A stretch of DNA of 64,000 nucleotides. It comes from Candidatus Terraquivivens tengchongensis (GTDB lineage Archaea > Thermoproteota > Nitrososphaeria_A > Caldarchaeales > Wolframiiraptoraceae). A program made the position numbers and the translations under genes. Positions 53,069 to 60,329 of the stretch are shown here, piece by piece. The notes under the pieces were generated by a model that worked only from the letters and a program-made list of their open reading frames with translations, ran no database searches and was not told the origin of the DNA. How positions within the stretch are numbered: position 1 is the first letter of the stretch; every line of letters starts with the position of its first letter. The DNA is taken from NCBI GenBank assembly GCA_023268355.1, contig JALNJK010000003.1:62001-126000 (forward strand). Reading direction: 5' to 3'.

Positions 53069-53147
53069 AAGCCGCAAGGGGGGCTTAAGTAGAGTCTTAA
53101 AGGAAACGGCCTCAAGAAGCCAGGCCGACCCTTTACAAGCTTGTAAA
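53069..53147 (+). other. Structured intergenic stretch: two hairpins and a 16-bp palindrome
   Basis: Hairpin 1 is AAGCC/GGCTT (53069-53086). Hairpin 2 has an inner stem CGGCCT/AGGCCG (53107-53127) and an outer stem AAAGG/CCTTT (to 53134). A perfect palindrome TTTACAAGCTTGTAAA (53132-53147) overlaps its end. It lies between tRNA-Val and the 123-aa gene, 15 bases before that start. It may be a structured leader, a small RNA, or tRNA 3' trailer plus operator. No C/D boxes were seen. Confidence 0.4.
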
Positions 53148-53162
53148 CGATTTTATGCAAGG

Positions 53163-53534
53163 ATGCACGTATTTCAGATAATGAGAGATATGAGGTTAAT
53201 AGATGAGAGGGTGATCACACTCTTCTCTCCAGATACGATATTGGATGACGTGAAGAGAGTCCTGAGCAACTTGGGTATAACTTTCGAAGTCAAAAAGGAG
53301 GGCGAAGGTAATTATAAGGTCTTTGGTAAAAAGGATGAGTCCGAGATACTCATCAGCATTTCCACCGTCTGGAAACCTTTTAGTAGCCTACCAGGCTTTA
53401 GCACAGGAAAGAGCCTCGCCATAGCAGACCCTGCTCCGATAGTAAGCATTAAGACTTATAGCTCTGGTAACGATACCTTCAACAGGACGCTAAAACTGAG
53501 GGTAGAGCTAGGCCTGCTAAGGGCGGGCGGGTGA
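53163..53534 (+). CDS. Uncharacterised 123-aa protein
   Basis: I do not recognise this 123-aa protein. The N-terminal third is helical (LFSPDTILDDVKRVLSNLGI), the middle beta-rich (FEVKKEGEGNYKVFGKKDES, ILISISTVWKPF), and the end reads IVSIKTYSSGNDTFNRTLKL. There are no cysteines and no membrane segments. It starts 15 bases after a 16-bp palindrome and is followed by a hairpin at 53598-53621. The start is ATG 53163; ATGs a little further in (MRDM) are alternatives. Confidence 0.55.
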   Translation: MHVFQIMRDMRLIDERVITLFSPDTILDDVKRVLSNLGITFEVKKEGEGNYKVFGKKDESEILISISTVWKPFSSLPGFSTGKSLAIADPAPIVSIKTYSSGNDTFNRTLKLRVELGLLRAGG

Positions 53535-53597
53535 AGATAACTCTTAGATTATACAAAGCCTTTTGCATTGTCGAGAAGTTGGCGATGAATATCAGGT

Positions 53598-53621
53598 AAG
53601 GGTAGGATTATTCCTAACCTT
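53598..53621 (+). terminator. Hairpin, possible terminator
   Basis: AAGGGTAGGA and TCCTAACCTT pair at 9 of 10 positions around a TTAT loop, followed by AATTTTC. It lies 64 bases after the stop of the 123-aa gene and 58 before the next start. Archaeal terminators do not need hairpins, so the role is tentative. Confidence 0.35.
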
Positions 53622-53678
53622 AATTTTCAACAACTAAATCCGAAAAACTAAAAATCATTCAATCACAACCTTTGCAGC

Positions 53679-54557
53679 ATGAGCTCTGTTGGTTTCATAG
53701 GTCTCGGATTAATGGGAAAACCCATGGCAACCAGGTTGCTGAAGGCTGGATATAGGTTAGTAGTATATAATCGAAGCTCTAAACCTGTCGAAGAATTGAC
53801 GGCGTTAGGTGCAATTCCTGCATCATCGCCCCGTGAGGTGGCTGAGCGTTCAGAATTTGTTATCACGATGTTGCCCGACAATCCAGATGTACGTTTTGTA
53901 ATCGCTGGAAGCAATGGCGTAATTGAGGGGGTTAGAAGGGGTATGGTTGTTATCGACATGTCCACGGTCTCACCATACCTCGCTCAAGAACTTCACAAAA
54001 TGTTAGCTGATAAAGGTGTGGATTTTCTCGACGCACCAGTTTCTGGTAGCACAATGGCTGCAGAGACAGGTACGCTTACTATAATGGTTGGTGGAAAATA
54101 TGAAACCTATGAGAGAGCTCTGCCAATCTTCAGGTCTATGGGTGACAAAATATTTTATATGGGCGGTCCGGGAATGGGCGCTTTCACCAAGCTTTGTAAT
54201 CAGATAGCAGTCAGCCTCAACTTACTCGCAACCTGTGAAGCCCTCCTTCTAGCAAAGAAGGTCGGTCTTGATCAACAGAAAGTTATCGAAGTTATTAGTA
54301 CTGGTGCAGGAAGCTCTTGGCAACTTACCGTGCTCGGGCCAAGGATGATAAAGCGAGACTTCACACCTGGTTTTAAAGTTCAACACTTGCGAAAAGACTT
54401 ACGCATTATTCGGGAGATAGCTGAACAGCTTGGGTTATCTTTACTGGGCACCAACCTAGTGGCTGAGCTTATTAAGGCATTAGATCAGAAAGGACACGGA
54501 CTCGATGGAACCCAATCGCTAATAACGTTGTTAGAAGAGTTAGCCGGATTAAAGTAG
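53679..54557 (+). CDS. 3-hydroxyisobutyrate dehydrogenase-family reductase
   Basis: A 292-aa beta-hydroxyacid dehydrogenase. The Rossmann start is GFIGLGLMGKPMATRLLKAG. The substrate region DFLDAPVSGSTMAAETGTL and the catalytic lysine in GMGAFTKLCNQIAVS are intact. Substrates in the family include 3-hydroxyisobutyrate, tartronate semialdehyde, succinic semialdehyde and others, so the exact reaction is open. A 22-base stretch coding for DFLDAPV recurs exactly 30 bases after the stop, in a broken partial copy. Confidence 0.88.
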   Translation: MSSVGFIGLGLMGKPMATRLLKAGYRLVVYNRSSKPVEELTALGAIPASSPREVAERSEFVITMLPDNPDVRFVIAGSNGVIEGVRRGMVVIDMSTVSPYLAQELHKMLADKGVDFLDAPVSGSTMAAETGTLTIMVGGKYETYERALPIFRSMGDKIFYMGGPGMGAFTKLCNQIAVSLNLLATCEALLLAKKVGLDQQKVIEVISTGAGSSWQLTVLGPRMIKRDFTPGFKVQHLRKDLRIIREIAEQLGLSLLGTNLVAELIKALDQKGHGLDGTQSLITLLEELAGLK

Positions 54558-54583
54558 TTGCTTTCAAAAATAATTTGCCGAGA

Positions 54584-54640
54584 AAAAACTTAGCAAGTAT
54601 GGGTTTAGATTTTCTCGACGCACCAGTTTATGGAACATTA
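54584..54640 (+). pseudogene. Decayed fragment of a second hydroxyisobutyrate-dehydrogenase-like gene
   Basis: The stretch reads in frame as NLASMGLDFLDAPVYGT, matching MLADKGVDFLDAPVSGS of the intact gene just upstream. Twenty-two bases (54608-54629) are identical to 54021-54042 of that gene. Homology stops on both sides. It is best explained as the remnant of a tandem duplicate or of a paralogous gene. Confidence 0.6.
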
Positions 54641-54713
54641 TGGCCAAAGAGTATGTATGCTTACCATAATTTTTTTATAACGAAATACTACATAACATTT
54701 AATAAAGCAAAGA

Positions 54714-54882
54714 TTGTGGGAGGTGAGGACAACTCTCTCCTCACCAGAAAGACAATACGTCCTCGAATATTTAAGAGAAAACCCTGGGAGATTGACAGAT
54801 GTAGCTAAAGTATGGTAATATGTCACTCGTTGAAGCTAAAAGAAATTTACAAATTCTACTTAAGAGCGGATTAATATATTGA
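54714..54882 (+). pseudogene. Frameshifted small winged-helix gene
   Basis: The frame from TTG 54714 (or GTG 54723) reads LSSPERQYVLEYLRENPGRL then TDVAKVW and hits TAA at 54816. Dropping one T at 54816 joins it to N-MSLVEAKRNLQILLKSGLIY and a TGA at 54880-54882. The joined product of about 55 aa is a neat helix-turn-helix (DVAKVWNMSLVEAKRNLQIL) like archaeal MarR/Lrp-type winged helices. A single-base insertion has therefore broken the gene, or the base is a sequencing error. It lies next to another decayed fragment. Confidence 0.6.
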
Positions 54883-54995
54883 GAGCTTCAAAAGATTTCA
54901 CTAAAATCCTGCTATCTAATATGGAAGAATCCCCGTTTTCCAGAATATCCTGAACCTATGACACAGCAATTCTCATAGCAGATGTTAGAGCTAGT

Positions 54996-55157
54996 CTAGC
55001 GCTTTATCTCTCGCCTCTTCCATCTGAGATTCCTGCTTCTACACTTTCTACACTTTTCCGCGGAAGCAGCATTCCTTGCACCACAATTCCTACATATTTT
55101 CACGTATAGCCTGCGTCTTTGAGCCAATTGCAGTAACTCGGTATCCCTTATCGGCAT
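54996..55157 (-). CDS. rpl40e: Ribosomal protein L40e
   Basis: A 53-aa zinc-ribbon ribosomal protein of archaea and eukaryotes. It begins MPIRDTELLQLAQRRR and has ICRNCGARN (C22, C25) and CRKCRSRNLRWKRR (C36, C39), the standard L40e pattern, with a basic tail to residue 53. The frame is too short for many gene finders but clear by family. Read leftward from ATG at 55157. It diverges from alba, 147 bases apart. Downstream, 54883-54995 holds nothing I recognise. Confidence 0.92.
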   Translation of the reverse strand: MPIRDTELLQLAQRRRLYVKICRNCGARNAASAEKCRKCRSRNLRWKRREIKR

Positions 55158-55304
55158 GTCAACAGTTACCCTAAAGCCGCTAAATAAGGCCTTTCTTAAA
55201 CTTTATCCTATTAGAAGACCTCCACCCTCGGAGAAAGTATTTATTTAGGGTCCAGGAGCTATCCACAGTAGCCCCCGCTAGCAGAAAAAGGCTGGTGAGC
55301 AGGA

Positions 55305-55586
55305 ATGTCAAAGGAACAGCCGGTGTCCACGATACTCATAGGTAAGAAACCCTTGATGAATTACGTACTCGCCTGCCTGACAAGCCTTCAGGGCGGCTCC
55401 AACAACATAGTCGTAAAGGCTAGGGGACGGGCAATAAGCAAGGCGGTTGACCTCGTCCAGATACTTCAGAATAGGTTCTACAAGGACCTAAAGATAACAG
55501 ACATAAAAATAGGTACTGATCAGGTGACGGGTCAGGATAACCGAACAATAAACGTGAGCACAATAGAGATCAGCATCAGCAGGTAA
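55305..55586 (+). CDS. alba: Alba DNA/RNA-binding chromatin protein
   Basis: A 93-aa Alba. ILIGKKPLMNYVLACLTSLQ, NIVVKARGRAISKAVDLVQI and the loop TGQDNRTINVSTIEISI match the fold, with the nucleic-acid-binding Lys near residue 14 (GKKPLMNYV). It coats DNA and can bind RNA. A TATA-like TATTTATTTAG lies at about 55234-55245, leaving a leader of about 35-45 bases. A strong hairpin follows the stop codon (55599-55640). Confidence 0.95.
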   Translation: MSKEQPVSTILIGKKPLMNYVLACLTSLQGGSNNIVVKARGRAISKAVDLVQILQNRFYKDLKITDIKIGTDQVTGQDNRTINVSTIEISISR

Positions 55587-55598
55587 CTGGTTTTCCAA

Positions 55599-55640
55599 AG
55601 CCCGTCAACCATACGACTGCCAGTCGTGCGATGGTGGGCT
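55599..55640 (+). other. Extended hairpin between alba and the KH-domain gene
   Basis: Three stacked stems: AGCCC/GGGCT, ACCAT/ATGGT and CGACT/AGTCG around a GCC loop, separated by bulges (GTCA on the left, A opposite TGCG). It starts 13 bases after the alba stop and its right arm covers the first ATG of the KH gene (55631). It could be a terminator, mRNA stabiliser or translational control site. Confidence 0.5.
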
Positions 55641-56254
55641 ACTGGATGGTGTACGAGATGGAAATACCGGTCTGCACGTTCGACTTAAAGACAGGTATCT
55701 TTTGTGAAAGATGCGAAGATAAGATCAGGCGTGGCGAGGTATCAGAGCTAGACATAAAAGTGATGAGGGCTCTTCTTGAACTGGAGAAGAACTTTCACCA
55801 GCTTCAATCTACATGTTATGTAAAGAGTGTGGACACTAAAGATGCAATAGTTGTTGTGTTAAGGAACGGAAACCTGATCACAATGCCTCAACATTTGTTG
55901 ATATCGTTAAGGAGGAAACTTTCAGACATTTTAGGAAAAAATGTTAGGCTTATAGAAGACTCTCCTGACATAGGTAGATTCTTAGAACCGCTTGTCGCAC
56001 CAGCTAGAATCGTTGCCATCAACAAGATATGGTTACCAGACAACTCTATGGAGATAAGGATGATTCTTGATGATGAGAAGAATCTGAAGATTAGTGTTGA
56101 ATCTCTCCAAGAAATTTCTAGGATAACAAAAAACATAAACCTTAAGGTGGACTTTGCAAAAAGGTCACGGAGAGTGACACGTCCAATAAAGCAGAAATTG
56201 ACCAAAGAAGTGGGCACCCCCGAAGATAGGGATAAAAGACAGAACGTTACATAA
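55631..56254 (+). CDS. NusA-like KH-domain RNA-binding protein
   Basis: A 207-aa protein. It opens with a short region holding CxxC (TGIFCERCEDKIRRGE), then a helical/KH-like part (VSELDIKVMRALLELEK, LRRKLSDILGKNVRLIED) and a second alpha/beta domain with PARIVAINKIWLPDNSM, similar to the KH folds of archaeal NusA-like proteins. The tail is basic (RSRRVTRPIKQKLTK). RNA binding, perhaps in transcription or translation, is inferred. The first ATG (55631) lies inside a hairpin arm; ATG 55646 or 55658 may be the real start. AspRS follows 21 bases later. Confidence 0.7.
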   Translation: MVGYWMVYEMEIPVCTFDLKTGIFCERCEDKIRRGEVSELDIKVMRALLELEKNFHQLQSTCYVKSVDTKDAIVVVLRNGNLITMPQHLLISLRRKLSDILGKNVRLIEDSPDIGRFLEPLVAPARIVAINKIWLPDNSMEIRMILDDEKNLKISVESLQEISRITKNINLKVDFAKRSRRVTRPIKQKLTKEVGTPEDRDKRQNVT

Positions 56255-56275
56255 CAATTATCCAAAGCGGGATGA

Positions 56276-57592
56276 TTGTTCTTGGTAAAGAAAACTTGGA
56301 TTAGAACCCATGTTGCGCGCCAGATAAAGCCGGAATTGAACGGTCAAGAAGTTCACTTGGTCGGATGGGTTCATGAGATTAGAGACTTGGGCGGTATAAA
56401 ATTTATCTTACTTCGTGATGCTTCTGGAATATGCCAAATCACTGCCAAGAAGTCCGAGTTATCGAAGGATGAACTTTCAGCGTTGGAAGAGCTTGGTAAT
56501 GAGGACGTTGTGTATGTTAGCGGTATTGTTAGTGAAGAACCAAAGGCAAGACTCGGCGTAGAGGTGAGGCTAAAGAAGTTAGGAATTCTTAGTAAAGCAC
56601 GACAACCGATACCCTACGACGTGACAGGAAAAGTTCCAGCTGGTATTGACACGAGGCTTAACTATAGAATACTTGACCTTCGAAAACCAGAGAACAGAGC
56701 GATATTCAGGGTAGCTACAACAGCGCTCGAAGCGATAAGGGAATTCTTTTTGAAGGAGGGCTTTGTAGAAATCAGAACACCAAAAATAATAGCAACTGCT
56801 ACAGAAGGTGGCGCTGCGCTTTTTCCTGTTCAATACTTTGATAGGACAGCATACCTCGCCCAGAGCCCGCAGCTTTACAAAGAGCAACTAACAACGGTTT
56901 TCGAAAAGGTCTTCGAGATAGGCCCATTCTTCAGGGCTGAAGAATCGCACACTAGGAGACACGTTAGCGAGTTTACATCGGTAGACATCGAAATGGCGTT
57001 TGCCGATATTTACGACGTCATGAACGTATTAGAGAGGCTGATTGCACACGTAATTGACGCAGTTATCAAGAATAATGCAGAAGAGTTGAGTTTGCTGAAC
57101 GCCACACTTAAGCCAATTCAGCTACCGTTAAAGAGATTTACTTACAAGGAAATGCTTGAGGAGCTAAGGAAAGAGGGTAGAGAGTTAAAATGGGGCGACG
57201 ACTTCGGAACTGAGGAGAACCGAATACTCGGGAAGAAACATCCCTACTACTACTTCATAACGCACTTCCCGACGAAGACGAAGCCATTCTATATCCAACC
57301 TTGTGAAGAGGACCCAGAGGTCTCAGAGTCGTTCGACTTGATGTACCAATGGCTCGAGCTTGCTTCAGGAGGGACAAGGATATCTGATAGGAGCTTGCTG
57401 GAGAAGAGGCTAAAAGAGCAGGGCTTAAATCCTGAGAATTTCAAAAGTCATCTTTCAGTCTTTGATTATGGAATGCCCGTGCACGCTGGATGGGGTCTTG
57501 GGTTTGATAGGTTGATGATGGTACTCACTAGGAGGACTAATATTCGAGAGGTCATACTTTTCCCAAGGGATAAATTCAGACTTGAGCCTTGA
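56276..57592 (+). CDS. aspS: Aspartyl-tRNA synthetase (archaeal type)
   Basis: A 438-aa archaeal-type AspRS. The N-terminal OB anticodon-binding domain (RTHVARQIKPELNGQEVHLV to about residue 105) is followed by the class II core with motif 1 (FLKEGFVEIRTPKI), motif 2 (GPFFRAEESHTRRHVSEFTS) and motif 3 (GWGLGFDRLMMVLT). No GatCAB genes or AsnRS are seen in the window, but the paralogous asparagine synthetase at 11.9 kb is. Start is a TTG at 56276; an in-frame TTG two codons on is also possible. Confidence 0.95.
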   Translation: MFLVKKTWIRTHVARQIKPELNGQEVHLVGWVHEIRDLGGIKFILLRDASGICQITAKKSELSKDELSALEELGNEDVVYVSGIVSEEPKARLGVEVRLKKLGILSKARQPIPYDVTGKVPAGIDTRLNYRILDLRKPENRAIFRVATTALEAIREFFLKEGFVEIRTPKIIATATEGGAALFPVQYFDRTAYLAQSPQLYKEQLTTVFEKVFEIGPFFRAEESHTRRHVSEFTSVDIEMAFADIYDVMNVLERLIAHVIDAVIKNNAEELSLLNATLKPIQLPLKRFTYKEMLEELRKEGRELKWGDDFGTEENRILGKKHPYYYFITHFPTKTKPFYIQPCEEDPEVSESFDLMYQWLELASGGTRISDRSLLEKRLKEQGLNPENFKSHLSVFDYGMPVHAGWGLGFDRLMMVLTRRTNIREVILFPRDKFRLEP

Positions 57593-57602
57593 GCTAGGGG
57601 TG

Positions 57603-58673
57603 TTAAATTAGGCCTATCTGGATTAGAACCGCAACGATCAGAATGTTTAGTAGTGCCAGCGGTATAAGGACTCTCCATCCAATATCAAGTAGTTTATCCA
57701 ATGTAATCCTCGGAAAAACGCCCCTAAGCAGCAACACCAAGAAGATAACTATTAAGCTCTTGAGTATTAACCAAAAAGGTCCTAGAATGCTTTCAGGTAT
57801 GCCTGGTATGGATGGTCCGTGCCATCCTCCAAGGAATAGTAGGGCGGTGAGGATTGCCATAGCGTCGAGCTTTATGTAAGCAGCAAGGTAAAACAGCGCG
57901 AAGTATGCGCCCGTGTACTCTGTCTGCCATCCGCTGACCAGCTCCTGCTCAGCTGTTGGCAAATCGAACGGGACCCTCTCAACTTCTGCGATGGCGGTTA
58001 TTAAAAATACGATGAATCCGAGTAGTGCCGGTATTATGAACGGTAGTTCCGCTTGCGCCTCCACGATCTTCTCTAGGTTGAAGGACCTCGCGGCCAAGGT
58101 TATGCTGGCAATCGCCAAGAAGAATGGTACTTCATAAGAGAATACTTGAAATGCTAACCTAACCATTCCGATAAAGCTGTACTTGCTTCTCGATGCCCAT
58201 CCAGCCACGAGTATCGTGATTGGTGTGACTGCTAGTATGACGAAGACCAATAGGAGGCTGATATCAGACGGATATATGACCCAGCCAGGGCCGAGTGGTA
58301 AAAAGGCAAATATCAGCATTGAGAGTGCGCCACATAAGATTGGCATAGAAACGTAAAGTGGCTTTATGGCCTTCTCGGGAACTATCAGCTCCTTTGATAA
58401 GAGTTTCACGGCGTCAGCCACGAGCTGGAGGAGGCCCGCATACTTACCTACGTGGAGTGGTCCTAACCTTACCATCACCCTGGCAAGAAGCTTCCTTTCG
58501 AACCATATTGTAAACATGACAAATGTGAGTATGAAAAGCAGCCCAGGGAATATTATCGCCTTTATGAAGGTATCGCTATGTAGGAATAGTATGAAATCCT
58601 TTAACGGGTGTGGCAATTCGTTGAGGAAGTTGGCGGCAGCCCTTGCGTACTCTTGAAGGATTAACGATGACAA
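57603..58673 (-). CDS. nuoH: NADH-quinone oxidoreductase subunit H-like
   Basis: A 356-aa membrane subunit with about eight or nine hydrophobic helices that forms the quinone channel of complex I-like enzymes. Conserved parts are WFERKLLARVMVRLGPLHVG (the family's E-R-K and R-x-G-P), GLLQLVADAVKLLSKE, RLAFQVFSYEVPFF and RVPFDLPTAEQELVSGWQTE. It is the last of seven leftward genes (B-C-D-I-x-A-H). It nearly abuts aspS convergently, 10 bases away. Confidence 0.96.
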   Translation of the reverse strand: MSSLILQEYARAAANFLNELPHPLKDFILFLHSDTFIKAIIFPGLLFILTFVMFTIWFERKLLARVMVRLGPLHVGKYAGLLQLVADAVKLLSKELIVPEKAIKPLYVSMPILCGALSMLIFAFLPLGPGWVIYPSDISLLLVFVILAVTPITILVAGWASRSKYSFIGMVRLAFQVFSYEVPFFLAIASITLAARSFNLEKIVEAQAELPFIIPALLGFIVFLITAIAEVERVPFDLPTAEQELVSGWQTEYTGAYFALFYLAAYIKLDAMAILTALLFLGGWHGPSIPGIPESILGPFWLILKSLIVIFLVLLLRGVFPRITLDKLLDIGWRVLIPLALLNILIVAVLIQIGLI

Positions 58674-58682
58674 CTGCTCACC

Positions 58683-59063
58683 TCATACCCTCTGAACCAA
58701 TCTCTTTAAGTTTATGCTGACGAATATTGATGAGAATGCAAGGATTGCTAGGAAGACAGTCACCCTCATTAAAGCATCTGGAACTTCGAAGACATAGAAT
58801 AAGGAGACTAGGACTAATATGGATATGACTGCGTAAACTACGTAGATTAAGAGATAAGGGAAGTATTGTACAGGAAATTGCAGCATGCGCCACTCGAAGG
58901 GCTTTTGGCCACACTCGAAGGTGAGAACCTTTGTCCTTTTTACTCTTTTATGACTCAGAAGCATTCCTAACAGAACAAATAGCAAAGACACCAAGAAAGC
59001 CGCCACCACGAATGTTAATAATGCCTCCACACTCATAGCGGCAACACCAACTTTAGAAACCAC
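58683..59063 (-). CDS. nuoA: NADH-quinone oxidoreductase subunit A-like
   Basis: A 126-aa membrane subunit with three hydrophobic helices and the conserved loop TFECGQKPFEWRMLQFPVQY (about residues 47-66), whose Cys lies near the quinone site. It overlaps the unknown soluble gene by 11 bases. In most operons nuoA comes first; here it is sixth, between the unknown gene and nuoH. Confidence 0.94.
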   Translation of the reverse strand: MVSKVGVAAMSVEALLTFVVAAFLVSLLFVLLGMLLSHKRVKRTKVLTFECGQKPFEWRMLQFPVQYFPYLLIYVVYAVISILVLVSLFYVFEVPDALMRVTVFLAILAFSSIFVSINLKRLVQRV

Positions 59064-59406
59064 GCATCCTCTTAACTTTAAACTCTAGACCTGTTAACAA
59101 TATATTGGCTCTCACTATCGCGTATACAGCTTGGCTGACCAAGTGGGCATGGGTCTCCGTATCGAGTTTACCGCCCGTTTGCCTATACGCTAGGTATATT
59201 GTTTCTACGTTATTCTTTAAATCTTCAAAACCTGAGAGCTCCTTTCCGTCTAAGCTCTCACACAATTGTCGTGCTTTCTCAACGAAAGAGTAGTCTTCGA
59301 CCTCGACGAATGCTCTTAGGTTCTTGAGAACGTCCCTTATTATATCCCTTAACTCAAGAAACTCTTCCCTTAACTTAATCGGTGAAGCTTTTTCTGTCAT
59401 TACCAA
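59053..59406 (-). CDS. Unknown soluble protein inside the complex I operon
   Basis: A 117-aa, largely alpha-helical protein I do not recognise. Helices LREEFLELRDIIRDVLKNLR, FVEKARQLCESLDG, FEDLKNNVETIYLAYRQTGG and TETHAHLVSQAVYAIVRANIL are predicted, with a basic end (FKVKRMRGF). No cysteine motif or membrane segment. It overlaps nuoA and nuoI by 11 and 7 bases, so it is translated with them and is a good candidate for an accessory subunit or assembly factor of this complex. Confidence 0.72.
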   Translation of the reverse strand: MVMTEKASPIKLREEFLELRDIIRDVLKNLRAFVEVEDYSFVEKARQLCESLDGKELSGFEDLKNNVETIYLAYRQTGGKLDTETHAHLVSQAVYAIVRANILLTGLEFKVKRMRGF

Positions 59407-60323
59407 ACCAACCTCCTGAAGACCATCCTCGCCCTTTCTATAACGTTAAGCTCTGGAGGAACACCAGTAATGTTAAACTCTTCTGGCCTCTTAGCTAGCA
59501 TGCTCGGAGTGTATATTAGTTCCCTCCTGCTGAGAGCTGATAGCTCAAATTCATTTGTCATCTCCAAGGCTTGAAACGGGCATGCGTCAACACAGAACCC
59601 ACACATCACACACCTGCCGTAGTCAACCGATGGGAAAAATGATCTTCTGTTCTGCTTATATCCCATGTCTATTTTACGCACGAGGACGCTTACCGTAAGG
59701 TCTTGCTTTGAAAGCTCAACCGACGCAGACTCCGTCGCCGCCTCGAGCTTTCCCAGTTCCCAGCCTGTAACCTTAAGTTTCTTGACACCAGGATAAACCT
59801 TCTGGTAAAGAACCTCAACAGCCCTCACGTCGAAGATTGGTTCCAGATTCAACTTAATTTCGTATCTCCCATCCACCTTTATAATTTGTTTAACATCTGT
59901 TGGTGTCCAGAAAAAGGAGCTAAGAGAATTGTACTGTATACAGCTAGGTTCTGCTGAGAAGGAACCTAATATTGCATCCAAGGCCTCTACAATTTCTGGC
60001 CTGAATTCTTTAAAGTACTCATAACACTTCTCATCCAAGACGGTGACAACATCAAAACCATAGGTCATCGTTATTGCCTCCGCTATGTTCTGACATGTCA
60101 GGTCGCAAGAACCGCATCCGGTGCACTTTTCCATATAGAGCAGATGCCTTCCCTTGCTGCCAGGATACCCTATACCCGCCTTAGGGTCAAACCTATATCC
60201 CTCGTCTGGTAAGTTCGGGATATTTTCATACGGCCACTTTATCGTGTAAGGCTTCAGAAACACGTGTTTCAGTCCAGCGTATATTGGCATTAACGTTCTC
60301 TTAGCATCCCGTAGTATGCTCAT
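59400..60323 (-). CDS. nuoI: Complex I-type subunit I with a large insertion
   Basis: A 307-aa two-cluster ferredoxin subunit. C67-xx-C70-xx-C73-xxx-C77 and C238-xx-C241-xx-C244-xxx-C248-P are the two 4Fe-4S motifs (the first lacks the usual Pro after the fourth Cys). About 160 residues separate them, compared with about 30 in ordinary NuoI, so some 130 extra residues (about 95-225) are inserted. The insert carries alpha/beta elements and a few cysteines (C100, C128). N-terminal KHVFLKPYTIKWPYENIPNL is typical of NuoI. It lies between nuoD and the unknown gene. The electron donor is probably ferredoxin or a distinct module, as NuoEFG are absent here. Confidence 0.9.
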   Translation of the reverse strand: MSILRDAKRTLMPIYAGLKHVFLKPYTIKWPYENIPNLPDEGYRFDPKAGIGYPGSKGRHLLYMEKCTGCGSCDLTCQNIAEAITMTYGFDVVTVLDEKCYEYFKEFRPEIVEALDAILGSFSAEPSCIQYNSLSSFFWTPTDVKQIIKVDGRYEIKLNLEPIFDVRAVEVLYQKVYPGVKKLKVTGWELGKLEAATESASVELSKQDLTVSVLVRKIDMGYKQNRRSFFPSVDYGRCVMCGFCVDACPFQALEMTNEFELSALSRRELIYTPSMLAKRPEEFNITGVPPELNVIERARMVFRRLVW

Positions 60324-60329
60324 ACTTGC

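Noticed and set aside
53107-53137. H/ACA guide RNA based on the hairpin followed by ACA
   Set aside because: The internal loop has only 2-3 bases per side and the stems are short, unlike a pseudouridylation pocket.
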